DNA of 58,286 bases from an uncultured delta proteobacterium (GCA_903835685.1 CAILNX010000019.1:1-58286); one strand, 5' to 3'; shown: positions 34,405-42,868, numbered from the stretch's first letter. Notes: generated by a model not told the origin, from the sequence alone. A program made the numbers and translations.

Positions 34405-35614
34405 GCTGGGCCTCCTGGGCGGCGTTTTTGGCGCAGGCCTCGCGCCACAGGGGCAGGCGTCCGGCCAGTCCCCGCTGCTCCAGGCAGGCCAGGTCCATGG
34501 GGTGGGGCGCGCGATCCGGGTTGATGATGGTGAATTCATGCTCCAGGGAATTGGCCACGTGCACGCAGGCCAGGGGGGTGAAGCCCGGGTCCGGCCGCCG
34601 CTCCGGGTTGTGATGGTGGAACACGGCCTCCACCACGTGCTCGTCCAGGCCCCAGAGCCCGAGCAAATAGGCCCCGACCTCGGCGTGGGTCACCCCGAGC
34701 CGGTCCTGCTCCACCTCGTGGATGGGCCGGTTCTCCCGGCGCACCGTGGCCAGGACGTTCTTGTACTCCGTGGTGAAATGGCAGGCCAGCACCAGCTTGC
34801 CCACGTCGTGCAGCAGCCCGGCCATGGAGCACAGGTCCACGCTGCGGGCGTCCGGGGTCTCCAGATGGGCGATGGTCCGGCACAGGACGCTGACCCGGGC
34901 GCTGTGCCGCCACAGGCCGGTGAAGTCGATGGAGAGGTCCGGGTCGGCCACGTACCGGGTGAACAGGTGCACGGACAGAACCAGGGCCTTGATGGTCTCG
35001 GTGCCCAGCAGGTTGATGGCCTGATGCGGGCTGGCCACATGGGTGCGCAGGCCGAAGAAGGAGGAGTTGACCACCTTGAGCACCCCCGCGCTCATGCCCA
35101 CGTCCTGGGCGATCAGATCGCCCACCGCGACCACCGAGGGCTCGTCCTTTTGCAACTCCTTCACCAGGCGCAGGAACAGGGCGGGCAGGGCGGGCATGGA
35201 GTCGATGCGGGTGATGATGCGCGTGACCGCCTCGTCGTTTAGGATGTCCCGCAAAGTCAAGGCCCGGTTGATGACCCGCTTGAGTTCGGCCGGGGTGCAG
35301 GGTTTGCTCAGGAACTGGTGGGCGGGCTTGACCGCCTTGAGCACCTCCCCCACCTCGGACTGGCCCGAAAGGATGATGCGGATGGTGGACGGGGAGCGCT
35401 CCTGGACCTGGGCCAGGAGGTGAGCCCCGTCCATGCCCGGCATGCGCATGTCCGTGACCACCACGTCCACCGGGGCGGCCTCCAGAAGGGCCAGGGCCTC
35501 GGCCCCGCTCTGGGCGAAGGACAGGTCCCATTCCTTGCGCATGCCGTGCAGCATGCGCCGGAGGGAGTCCAGGAAGTTCGGTTCGTCGTCCACGAAGAGG
35601 AGGTGTTTTTTCAT
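34394..35614 (-). CDS. response regulator with HDOD output domain
   Basis: A 406-aa protein: receiver (1-120; VDDE at 8-11, D55 in VVTDMRMPGMDG, FLSKPCTP) joined to a HDOD domain (about 135-350; DVGMSAGVLKVVNSSFFGLR, LLHDVGKLVLACH, HNPE). It lies 19 bp after the CHASE-PAS kinase gene, which is its likely phosphodonor, and overlaps the following REC-degenerate HD gene. Three HDOD proteins occur within 12 kb. HDOD domains lack the metal-dependent phosphohydrolase activity typical of HD proteins and usually mediate protein contacts; here this follows from family knowledge only. Confidence 0.92.
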   Translation of the reverse strand: MKKHLLFVDDEPNFLDSLRRMLHGMRKEWDLSFAQSGAEALALLEAAPVDVVVTDMRMPGMDGAHLLAQVQERSPSTIRIILSGQSEVGEVLKAVKPAHQFLSKPCTPAELKRVINRALTLRDILNDEAVTRIITRIDSMPALPALFLRLVKELQKDEPSVVAVGDLIAQDVGMSAGVLKVVNSSFFGLRTHVASPHQAINLLGTETIKALVLSVHLFTRYVADPDLSIDFTGLWRHSARVSVLCRTIAHLETPDARSVDLCSMAGLLHDVGKLVLACHFTTEYKNVLATVRRENRPIHEVEQDRLGVTHAEVGAYLLGLWGLDEHVVEAVFHHHNPERRPDPGFTPLACVHVANSLEHEFTIINPDRAPHPMDLACLEQRGLAGRLPLWREACAKNAAQEAQRGE

Positions 35615-35633
35615 TGGGGTTTTCCTGACCGGT

Positions 35634-38033
35634 TCATTGGAAGCTGCCGATGGACGGGGCCTCGGGCGCTTGGTCCAGGGGCAGGCGGACCACGAAGGTG
35701 GCCCCCTGGCCCGCCTCGGAGAGCACGGAGATGGTCCCCTTGTGCTTCTCCACCACGATGTCGTGGGTGATGGCCAGGCCCTGGCCCGTGCCCTTGCCCA
35801 CCTCCTTGGTGGTGAAGAAGGGGTCGAAGATCTTGTCCAGGTTCTCGGCCGGGATGCCCGGGCCGGTGTCGCTCACGCGTATCTCGGCCATGCCCTCGCT
35901 TATGCCCGTGGAGATGGCGATGGTTCCCTTGCTCTGGGTGTTCTTGACCATCTCGCCGATGGCCTGGGCCGCGTTGACCAGGATGTTCACCAGCACCTGG
36001 TTGAAATCCCCGGGCAGGCAGCGGACCTGGGGCTGGGCCGGGTCCAGGTCCGTGGTCACGTCGGCCACGTATTTCCACTCGTTGCGGGTCACCACCAGGG
36101 TGTTCTCAATGGCCTTGTTCACGTCCACCAGGGACATGTCCTCGTTGCCCAGGCGGGAGAATCTCTTCATGGCCTGGACAATGGTGGCCACCCGCTCCAC
36201 GCCTTCCAGGGACTGGCTGATGGACTTCGGTATCTCCTCCATGAGAAAATCCATGTCCTCCTGGTCCATGGCCGCAAGCACTTCAGCCTCGGCCTGGGCC
36301 AGGGCCGAGGGGTCCCGGGGATCGGCGGCCAGGGTCCGGCAGCTTTGCAGCACGCCCGAGAGCCCGGCGAAGCTCTCCTGGAGGAAGCGGATGTTGTCGC
36401 CCACGTACTGGATGGGGGTGTTGATCTCGTGCGCGATGCCCGCAGCCAGAAGGCCCACGGATTCGAGCTTCTGGGCCAGGCCCAGCCGTCGCTCCAGGGT
36501 CTTTTTGTCCGAGATGTCGAAAAGGATCTCGAAAAGCTGGAGACGGCCGTAGACCGGGGCCGAGAGGATGGTCCGGGTCACCGGGATGAGGCGGCCGTCG
36601 GGCCGCTGGTACAGGCTTTCCCGGCCGGACAGGCAGTCCCCGTCCGTCTCGGGGGTCAGGCAGGACGGCTCGCCCTCGATCTCCTTCCAGTACAGCTCCC
36701 GGCAGTCCTTGCCCAGGGCCTCGACCGGCTCAAGTCCCAGGAGCTCCCCGGCCACGGAATTCATGTCCAGGATGCGGAAGGTCTCCGGGTCGATGCTCAC
36801 GATTCCGGCCCTGATTCCGCGCAGGATGAGCCGCCAGCGGGCCTCCTGCTCCCGGTAGGCCTCTTTTTCCCGCTCCAGTTGGAGGATCTGGCGGTTGAGC
36901 CTGGCGGCCGCCTCGGCCCGCTCCCGGGCGAACGCGGCGGCCAGGTCCAACTGCCGGGAGCGCCGCTTGGTGATGAAGGCCAGAAGCAGGGTCTGGGCCA
37001 GGCCGAAGAGCAGGATGATGGCCGGTTGCAGGCTGGTGTGCCGGGCCAGGAACTCGGGCGTGGCCGTGTAGCGCAGCACCCATCGGCGGCCCGGGAGGGT
37101 CAGCTCCGCGTCCTCGGACAGGACTTCGGCCAGGCCTTTGGGCAGGTCTTTGGACAGGGCCGGGCCGAGGTCGTGGTTGCCCTGGCCGTCCCGGGAATAG
37201 ACCAGCTCCTCCTGGTCGGGCTCGGTCAGGTCCAGGATGCGCACCTCGGTGTCCCCCCGGAACAGGGTGGCCAGGGCCGTGTCCACGATGTCGTTGAGGC
37301 GGAAGACCCCCAGGGCGAAGCCCATGAGCTGCTCCCGCCGGTCCTGAACGGTGTGGGGATCGCTTCCCGGGCGGTACAGGGGATAGAAGAGGATCATCCC
37401 TTTCTGCTGCGTGCCGGACAGGAGCAGGGTGAGGCGGGCGCTGGCGGCCATCTGCCCGCTGTCCCGGGCCTTTTCCAGGGCCGCGCGGCGCTGGGGGTCG
37501 GAGGCCAGGTCAAAGCCCAGGGCGGGCTGGTTGCCCTGCAGGGGGGCCACGTAGAAGACCGGAAAATATTCCGGCCGCCGGGCGGCCGGGACCAGGGTCC
37601 CGTTGGCCGCGCGCTCGGTGAAGCGGAAGCCCGTGGCGCCCTGCTGGTGGGCCAGTTCCTCGTGGAATTCCCGTCCCGAGTCCAGGACCCGGGGGGAGAA
37701 GGCCAGGGCCTGCATGCCCGGGTGCCGACCGATGATCTCGGTGCAGAAGGACCGGAAATTCTGGCGGGTCACGTTCTCGGTGCTCATGAACAGGCCTTCC
37801 ATGGCCTCCAGGATCTCCTGGTGGAAGGCCAGGCCGTGGTTCACGGCCCCGGCCGTGATGGTGGCCCAGCCCTGGAAGGAGGCCAGGGCCTCCTTGCGTT
37901 CGGCCTCGCGCAGGACCCAGAACATGGCCCCGGAGAGCAGAAAGCCCCAGAAGAGGATGGCCCCGGTCAGGTAGACGGTTCGTCCGGCCCTGTTCGGGGC
38001 GGGTGGGGCGGTCGCCGCAATGTCCCCCTGCAT
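35634..38033 (-). CDS. membrane sensor histidine kinase: CHASE-PAS-HisKA-HATPase
   Basis: A 799-aa protein. A first membrane helix (about 22-45) and a second (about 325-350) bracket a periplasmic CHASE-type sensor; GMQALAFSPRVLDSGREFHEEL is typical. A coiled coil (about 360-410), a PAS domain (about 415-530), the H-box AAGIAHEINTPIQYVGDN and an HATPase (NILVNAAQAIGEM, DTGPGIPAENL, GKGTGQGLAITHDI) follow. It lacks a receiver, so it should phosphorylate the two response regulators co-transcribed downstream. The ATG at 38033 follows CAGGGGGA. It is divergent from the REC-SpoIIE gene across 244 bp. Confidence 0.93.
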   Translation of the reverse strand: MQGDIAATAPPAPNRAGRTVYLTGAILFWGFLLSGAMFWVLREAERKEALASFQGWATITAGAVNHGLAFHQEILEAMEGLFMSTENVTRQNFRSFCTEIIGRHPGMQALAFSPRVLDSGREFHEELAHQQGATGFRFTERAANGTLVPAARRPEYFPVFYVAPLQGNQPALGFDLASDPQRRAALEKARDSGQMAASARLTLLLSGTQQKGMILFYPLYRPGSDPHTVQDRREQLMGFALGVFRLNDIVDTALATLFRGDTEVRILDLTEPDQEELVYSRDGQGNHDLGPALSKDLPKGLAEVLSEDAELTLPGRRWVLRYTATPEFLARHTSLQPAIILLFGLAQTLLLAFITKRRSRQLDLAAAFARERAEAAARLNRQILQLEREKEAYREQEARWRLILRGIRAGIVSIDPETFRILDMNSVAGELLGLEPVEALGKDCRELYWKEIEGEPSCLTPETDGDCLSGRESLYQRPDGRLIPVTRTILSAPVYGRLQLFEILFDISDKKTLERRLGLAQKLESVGLLAAGIAHEINTPIQYVGDNIRFLQESFAGLSGVLQSCRTLAADPRDPSALAQAEAEVLAAMDQEDMDFLMEEIPKSISQSLEGVERVATIVQAMKRFSRLGNEDMSLVDVNKAIENTLVVTRNEWKYVADVTTDLDPAQPQVRCLPGDFNQVLVNILVNAAQAIGEMVKNTQSKGTIAISTGISEGMAEIRVSDTGPGIPAENLDKIFDPFFTTKEVGKGTGQGLAITHDIVVEKHKGTISVLSEAGQGATFVVRLPLDQAPEAPSIGSFQ

Positions 38034-38277
38034 GTGTTCCCCCTGCTCGAAAAGCCCTGGTGCGGATCGCGCCCGAGGCGGCCGCAAGCTTCCAGGCCGC
38101 ATCCATAGCACGGTATTCGGCCTGGGGAAAGCGGATGATATGAAAAATGGGACCTTGTCTTTTCAGGCCGAGGCGGGCCTCCAGGTTCGGTCCCGGGATT
38201 TCTGTTGCGCCGTGGCCCCTGATTCGGCTAATGGGGAGGCTGCATTTCATATCCTGGTGAGGTTGGGGGCGCCAAAC

Positions 38278-39396
38278 ATGGCCGCAGGTCAGAAAGTCCT
38301 GGTGGTCGACGACGACCGGATGAACGTGGCCGTGCTCAAGGGGGTGCTGGATCGCCTGGGCTTTGCGGTCATCAGTGCGGGCAACGGCCCCGAGGCCCGG
38401 GAAGCGGCCTCGGCCCACGTGCCGGACCTGATCCTCCTGGACGTGATGATGCCCGGGGAGACCGGGTTCCAGACTTGCTCCCTGCTCAAGATGGACCCGG
38501 CCACTGCGGACATTCCGGTCATCTTCATCACCTGCCTGGCCGACGAAGGCAGCAAGATGGACGGCCTGGGGGCCGGGGCCGTGGACTATATCTCCAAGCC
38601 CTTCAACATCCGCGAGGTGGAGGCCAAGGTGCGCAACCAGTTGCGCTCCCGCGAGGCCCAGACCACCCTGATCAAGGCCCAGGCCGGCCGCCTGGCCCAG
38701 GTCCGGGCCGCCCAGCAGCAGATGCTGGTGTCCCCGAACCAGATCCCCAAGGCCGCGTTCGGCGTGGGGTTCATGCCCGTGCTGGAGGCCGGGGGCGATT
38801 TCTACGATGTGTTCGAACTGCCCGACGGCCGCATGGGCTATTTCGTGGCCGACGTGTCCGGCCACGACCTGACCGCCTCGTTCATCACCTCCTCGCTGAA
38901 AGCCCTGGTGCGCCGGGAGCTGCCCCAAACCGACTCCCCGGTTCGGCTCATGGAGACCATCAACTCGGTCCTGCGCTCCATCACCGAGTCCAAGCAGTAC
39001 CTGACCGCCTGGCTGAGCGTGCTGGACCGGGAAAAGGGCCGCCTGATCTCGGTGTGCGCGGGCCACCCCTCGGCCATCCTGGTCCCTGTCGAGGGGGAGC
39101 CCCGCTTCCTGGACTCGGCCGGGGACATCCTGGGCTTTTTTCCCACGGTGCGCGTGGGCGAGGTGGAGGTGGACACCAGGCCCGGGGACCGGGTCTTTTT
39201 GTACACCGACGGACTTGTCGAGCGTTTCCAGGGCGAGAGGCGCACCCGGGGACCGGCCCTGGAGCGTCTCCGACGCGAGTGCGGCCGCTTCCGGGACCAG
39301 GGCATCGGCCGGGCCGTGCCCCTGATCCTGGCGGCCATGGGCCAGGACCTGCCCCCGCCCGAGGACGACGTGATCCTGCTCGGGTTCGAGGTCTAG
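38278..39396 (+). CDS. response regulator with SpoIIE/PP2C-type phosphatase output
   Basis: A 372-aa protein. The receiver (1-125) has VVDDD (9-13), D55 in LILLDVMMPGETG and ISKPFN. A short coiled coil leads to a SpoIIE-family Ser/Thr phosphatase (about 165-372): GGDFYDVFEL, VADVSGHDLTASFITSSLK, CAGHPSAIL, YTDGLVER and EDDVILLGFEV. In RsbU/RsbP systems this phosphatase dephosphorylates the anti-anti-sigma factor. The next two genes encode exactly such a kinase and antagonist, so this is the phospho-gated input of a partner switch. The ATG at 38278 sits at the beginning of the receiver. Confidence 0.93.
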   Translation: MAAGQKVLVVDDDRMNVAVLKGVLDRLGFAVISAGNGPEAREAASAHVPDLILLDVMMPGETGFQTCSLLKMDPATADIPVIFITCLADEGSKMDGLGAGAVDYISKPFNIREVEAKVRNQLRSREAQTTLIKAQAGRLAQVRAAQQQMLVSPNQIPKAAFGVGFMPVLEAGGDFYDVFELPDGRMGYFVADVSGHDLTASFITSSLKALVRRELPQTDSPVRLMETINSVLRSITESKQYLTAWLSVLDREKGRLISVCAGHPSAILVPVEGEPRFLDSAGDILGFFPTVRVGEVEVDTRPGDRVFLYTDGLVERFQGERRTRGPALERLRRECGRFRDQGIGRAVPLILAAMGQDLPPPEDDVILLGFEV

Positions 39397-39397
39397 C

Positions 39398-39811
39398 GTG
39401 TTTTGCGCCCGGCAGGAGCCCTGCGGTTTGAGCCTGGAATTTTCTCCAGACCCCCGATGCCTGGAGCAGGCCTGCGCCTGCCTGGGCGATTTCCTGGGCG
39501 CCCGGGGGCTTTCGGCCGAGCGTTTTCCCCTCTGCCTGCTCCTGCGGGAGGCGGCCAGCAACGCCGTGCGGCACGGGTGCAAGGGCCAGGGTACGCTGAA
39601 GCTGGGCCTGGACCTGCGCGAGAACAAGGCGGTGCTCACCCTGGAGCACGACGGCCCGGGGTGGGACTGGCGGAGCAAAGAGCCCACGCTGGCCGAGCCA
39701 GGGGAGACCACGGGCCGAGGCCTCTTCATCATGAAGAGCTATTCCGATTCCATCACCTACAACGACCGGGGCAACCGGGTGTGCATCACCCGCTCCCTGC
39801 CCGCCCGTTAA
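39398..39811 (+). CDS. RsbW-type anti-sigma factor/serine kinase
   Basis: A 137-aa HATPase domain protein of the RsbW/SpoIIAB group. The N-box is LLREAASNAVRHG, the G1-like segment is LEHDGPGWDW, and the G2-like segment is TTGRGLFIMKSYSD. It is expected to bind either a sigma factor (or other target) or its STAS antagonist, and to phosphorylate the latter on serine. The start is GTG at 39398, one base after the preceding stop codon, with GAGG upstream. No sigma factor gene is present in the window, so the ultimate target is unknown. Confidence 0.9.
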   Translation: MFCARQEPCGLSLEFSPDPRCLEQACACLGDFLGARGLSAERFPLCLLLREAASNAVRHGCKGQGTLKLGLDLRENKAVLTLEHDGPGWDWRSKEPTLAEPGETTGRGLFIMKSYSDSITYNDRGNRVCITRSLPAR

Positions 39812-39821
39812 GGAGAGGACC

Positions 39822-40130
39822 ATGAACGTCATCGTACGCGAGGGCGGCAAGATCATCATCCGGCCCACGGGAAAGATCACCGCAGCCACGGTTCCGGCCC
39901 TGGAGGAGGACATCCGCCAGGCCCTGGGGCCGGAACCGGTGGATCTGACCATCGACTGCGTGGAGGTCCAGGACATCGACTCCATCGGGGTGGGGCTTCT
40001 GGTGGCCACCCACAACACCCTGGCCCAGACCGGCGGCCGCTTGAGCGTGACCAACACGGACCCGGAGATCTACGACCTGTTCCGGATCATGCGCCTGACC
40101 GATCATTTCCAGGTCACGGCCAAGGCCTGA
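39822..40130 (+). CDS. RsbV-type anti-anti-sigma factor (STAS)
   Basis: A 102-aa single STAS domain with the phosphoacceptor loop VEVQDIDSIGVGLLVA; S54 is the predicted serine phosphorylated by the upstream RsbW-like kinase and dephosphorylated by the REC-SpoIIE protein. TAAGGAGAGG precedes the ATG. It lies 10 bp after the kinase gene and 29 bp before the Hpt-STAS gene, in a four-gene operon. Confidence 0.92.
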   Translation: MNVIVREGGKIIIRPTGKITAATVPALEEDIRQALGPEPVDLTIDCVEVQDIDSIGVGLLVATHNTLAQTGGRLSVTNTDPEIYDLFRIMRLTDHFQVTAKA

Positions 40131-40159
40131 CCGCTGAGTCCCGGCCAAGGAGGCCCCCC

Positions 40160-41374
40160 ATGTCTTTTGTCAACGACGATCTCATCCAGGGGTTCATCGA
40201 CGACAGCCGCGAGCATCTGGGCAATATCGAGGCCCAGCTCATGGAGATCGAGGAGAGCGGCCAGGATTTCGACCAGGAGCTGGTCAATTCCGTGTTCCGG
40301 GCCGCCCATTCCATCAAGGGTGGGGCGGGCATGCTCGGGCTGGAGAATGTCAAGGAGCTGGCCCACAAGCTGGAGAACGTCCTGCACATGGTGCGCACCA
40401 AGGAGATGGCCCCCACCCAGAACGTGGTCAGCGTGCTTCTGGCCGGGTTCGACAAGCTGGCCCTGCTCCTGGACCACGTGGGCGACCCCGGGGCCCCGGA
40501 CATCGAGGCCGAGGTGGCCAGTCTGGTGGGCCTGGTCCAGGCCGGACTGCCCGAGGAGGAGGTCAAGGTCCAGGAAGCGGTCCGCCAGGTGCACACCCCG
40601 GGCCAGGCCACCTTTCAGGTGGACGAGTTGACCTTGACCCAGATCGAGAAGGCCAAGGAGACCTTGTACATCGTGGAGTTCGACCTGATCCACGACATCC
40701 ACCGGCGCAAGAAGACCCCCCTGCACGTGATCAAGCTGCTCTCGGGCGTGGGGCGCATCATCGACTCCCGCCTGGACATCACGGCCGTGGGCACCCTGGG
40801 CGGGGACTACACCAACCGCCTGCCCCTGTACGTGCTCTTTTCCTCCGGGGCCTTTTCCGGGGCCTTGAGCTCGCTTTTGGGCCTGGAGGACGAACGGGTC
40901 ACCGAGGTGGACTTGGCCAAGGCCCGGGAACTGGGCCAGACCGCGCCCGGGGGACTGGTCCTGCCCACCCTGGTCCTGCCCGATTCGACCCCGGCCGCCG
41001 CTGTCGCGGGCCAGACCAGCACAACCCTGGCCAGCACAGCCCCGGCCTGCGCCACCCAGGAATTCGGGGAGTTGACCCTGCGCCTGGAAGAGGGCCGTGC
41101 CGTGCTCGATCTGGCCCCCAGCATGTGCCGCCCGAACCTGCCGGGCTTCAAGGCCGCGCTTCTGGAGGGCATGCGCCAGCGGGACACCGTGGTCCTGGAC
41201 TGGTCCCGGGTGGAGGACGCGGACGTGGGCTTTCTGGAGATGTTTTTCTCGGCCTGGCGCACCTTCGCGGCCGAGGGCAAGCGTTTGCGCGCCCTGGCCG
41301 AACTGCCCGACTCCATCCAGGCCATGGCCGACACCTTCGGATTCACTGGGAATCTGCTGCAAAAGCAGGTGTAG
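40160..41374 (+). CDS. Hpt-STAS fusion protein
   Basis: A 404-aa cytosolic protein. Residues 1-120 are an Hpt domain with the phospho-histidine H50 in FRAAHSIKGGAGMLG, as in CheA P1. A middle region (about 150-270) resembles the mixed alpha/beta part that follows P1 in some CheA-like proteins. The last about 90 residues are STAS-like (VVLDWSRVEDADVGFLEMF), but where RsbV has DS the sequence reads DADVG, so serine phosphorylation is unlikely. No kinase core is present. It could pass phosphate between kinases and the receivers of this locus while binding the RsbW-like kinase. AAGGAGG precedes the ATG. Confidence 0.87.
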   Translation: MSFVNDDLIQGFIDDSREHLGNIEAQLMEIEESGQDFDQELVNSVFRAAHSIKGGAGMLGLENVKELAHKLENVLHMVRTKEMAPTQNVVSVLLAGFDKLALLLDHVGDPGAPDIEAEVASLVGLVQAGLPEEEVKVQEAVRQVHTPGQATFQVDELTLTQIEKAKETLYIVEFDLIHDIHRRKKTPLHVIKLLSGVGRIIDSRLDITAVGTLGGDYTNRLPLYVLFSSGAFSGALSSLLGLEDERVTEVDLAKARELGQTAPGGLVLPTLVLPDSTPAAAVAGQTSTTLASTAPACATQEFGELTLRLEEGRAVLDLAPSMCRPNLPGFKAALLEGMRQRDTVVLDWSRVEDADVGFLEMFFSAWRTFAAEGKRLRALAELPDSIQAMADTFGFTGNLLQKQV

Positions 41375-41501
41375 GCCTTGGGGCGGCTTGCCCCCTGGAC
41401 AGAATCGTTCCGAGGGATTAGTATCTTACTTCCGTGCGCGGCCTCCACAGGTCGCGGCCGAGGCAAAATCACCCGGCTCAAGGCCGGGCAGGGGGAACAT
41501 C

Positions 41502-41720
41502 ATGGGTGGACTTTTTCAGCCGATGCATCTGCTTCTGATCCTGATCGTGGCCCTGGTCATCATGGGTCCGGGCAAGATCGCCAATCTGGGCAAGGAACTG
41601 GGCCAGGCCATCAAGGGATTCCAGGAAGGCGTGAGCACCAACCACAACCAGGTGGCCAATCCTCCGGCCGCTCCGCAGCCCACGGCCCAGTCCCAGGATT
41701 CCGGCCCCAAGGCCGCCTAA
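41502..41720 (+). CDS. tatA: TatA/TatE-type twin-arginine translocase subunit
   Basis: A 72-aa protein with the TatA layout: a short N-terminal membrane helix (about 7-23, PMHLLLILIVALVIMGPGKI), the hinge, an amphipathic helix (LGKELGQAIKGFQEG) and a polar tail rich in Pro, Gln and Ala. It forms the pore-lining component of Tat export. AGGGGGA precedes the ATG. No tatB or tatC is nearby, so it is a lone copy. The next gene encodes a small exported protein. Confidence 0.92.
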   Translation: MGGLFQPMHLLLILIVALVIMGPGKIANLGKELGQAIKGFQEGVSTNHNQVANPPAAPQPTAQSQDSGPKAA

Positions 41721-41765
41721 AGGGACCTGGCCCAGGTTCGGGTTCGCCGAAGATTCGATCAGAAC

Positions 41766-41784
41766 GAAAGAATACGATTCTTTC
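41766..41784 (+). terminator. hairpin after tatA
   Basis: GAAAGAAT (41766-41773) and ATTCTTTC (41777-41784) form a perfect 8-bp stem with a tight ACG loop. It is probably a weak terminator, but lacks a following U run. Confidence 0.4.
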
Positions 41785-41849
41785 CTTCGCATTCTTGCAC
41801 CATCGCGCAGGCCAATGCCATTTCCCGGCCGCACCACGAACAACGCCAT

Positions 41850-41865
41850 CCGGTTCATGAACCGG
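41850..41865. promoter_or_regulatory. 16-bp perfect palindrome spanning a start codon
   Basis: CCGGTTCATGAACCGG is its own reverse complement, and its central ATG (41857-41859) is the likely start codon of the next gene. It could be a protein-binding site or an RNA hairpin blocking initiation. Confidence 0.55.
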
Positions 41866-42207
41866 ATCGCGCTTCGAGTGGTTCTTTTCGGGGCTCTGAC
41901 CCTTGGCCTGTGGCTTGCGGCCGCACAGGTCCAGGCCTTCACCATCCACAACGACACGCCCTATGTGGTGAGCGGCATGCTCTGCTCCCCGCTCTGGGGC
42001 ACGTCCATTTTCTCCTTCAACCTGGAGCCGGACCAGACCACCCATTGGCAGCGCCCGCACACCGGGGACGAGTTCGAGGTCCGGGCCAATCTCTACCGTA
42101 ACCAGACCGCCGAGCCCGAAAAGGCCACTCTGCCCCTGAACACCCCGGACTGCCGGGTGGAGGCGGTGGTGGTGCGCGGGGTCTTTCAGCTTGTGCGGGA
42201 CCACTAA
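41857..42207 (+). CDS. small exported protein of unknown function
   Basis: A 116-aa protein: signal peptide (about 1-27; MNRIALRVVLFGALTLGLWL, ending QVQA) and a mature domain of about 90 residues with two cysteines (LCSP, DCRV) and a beta-rich look (FTIHNDTPYVVSGM). No family recognised. The start at 41857 is preferred because it gives a normal signal peptide; an in-frame ATG at 41815 would add 14 polar residues and has only a poorly spaced AGG. The convergent terminator of the Met-rich gene follows directly. Confidence 0.65.
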   Translation: MNRIALRVVLFGALTLGLWLAAAQVQAFTIHNDTPYVVSGMLCSPLWGTSIFSFNLEPDQTTHWQRPHTGDEFEVRANLYRNQTAEPEKATLPLNTPDCRVEAVVVRGVFQLVRDH

Positions 42208-42251
42208 AAAGACGGGGCAGGTCAGGGCTTTCCGCCCTCACCCGCCCCGGT
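42206..42251 (-). terminator. terminator of the Met-rich gene
   Basis: The imperfect stem formed by 42211-42228 and 42234-42251 (GGGGC, AGGGC and partners) is followed on the minus strand by UUUUU (42210-42206). It may also slow plus-strand transcription of the convergent gene. Confidence 0.7.
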
Positions 42252-42279
42252 CCTTGGAAGCCCTGAAAGGGGAATGAGA

Positions 42280-42690
42280 CTACTTCACGCCCTTCTTCAT
42301 ATCCATGTCCATCTTCGTCTTTCCTTCCTTCATCTTGGCGTTGCCCTCCATCATCATCTTCTTGCCGTCCATCATCATTTTCTGCCCGTCCATCATCATG
42401 GTCTGGCCGTCGCCCATCGTGCCGCCCTTGCCCATCATGGTTTGACCATCCATCATCATCTTTTCACCCGGGCCCATTTTCTTCATGTCCATCATCATCA
42501 TGTCCGAGCCTTTCATCATCATCATCGAGCCCTTCTGGGACTGCATCATGGACCCATCCATCTTCATGCCGTTCATCATCATGCCGCCAGCGGCCTGCTC
42601 CGCGGCGATGGAAAGGGCCGGGGCCAGGGCCAGGGCGGCAACGGCGGCCACGGCCAACACAAGCGGCTTGGAACCGAGAAATTTCTTCAT
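42280..42690 (-). CDS. methionine-rich exported protein
   Basis: A 136-aa protein. Residues about 1-29 are a signal peptide (MKKFLGSKPLVLAVAAVAAL, ending AA). The roughly 100 residues after it hold 36 methionines in MMMDGQK-, MMMEGN- and MKGSDMMMM-type units, with Lys, Asp and Gly and no Cys, Trp or His. Met-rich stretches of this kind bind Cu(I)/Ag(I) in copper-resistance proteins, and can also act as oxidant sinks; which applies here is inference. AGGAG precedes the ATG at 42690. It is divergent from the sigma-54-controlled cytochrome gene, with four TTGCACA-type boxes between them. Confidence 0.82.
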   Translation of the reverse strand: MKKFLGSKPLVLAVAAVAALALAPALSIAAEQAAGGMMMNGMKMDGSMMQSQKGSMMMMKGSDMMMMDMKKMGPGEKMMMDGQTMMGKGGTMGDGQTMMMDGQKMMMDGKKMMMEGNAKMKEGKTKMDMDMKKGVK

Positions 42691-42868
42691 GGGGGGACTC
42701 CTGTCGGGTTGAAGGTTGCGAGCGAGACCCTCTCCCCTGTGGGAGTGAGGGATTGGCTCTTAGATGTGACCATACACCGGCCGAAGGGAAATTCCAGCAT
42801 TTTCGGTGTCCATTGACCGCCGGTTTCGCGCCCGCCAGGCGATACGCGAGGTGACATGGCGCAACGCC

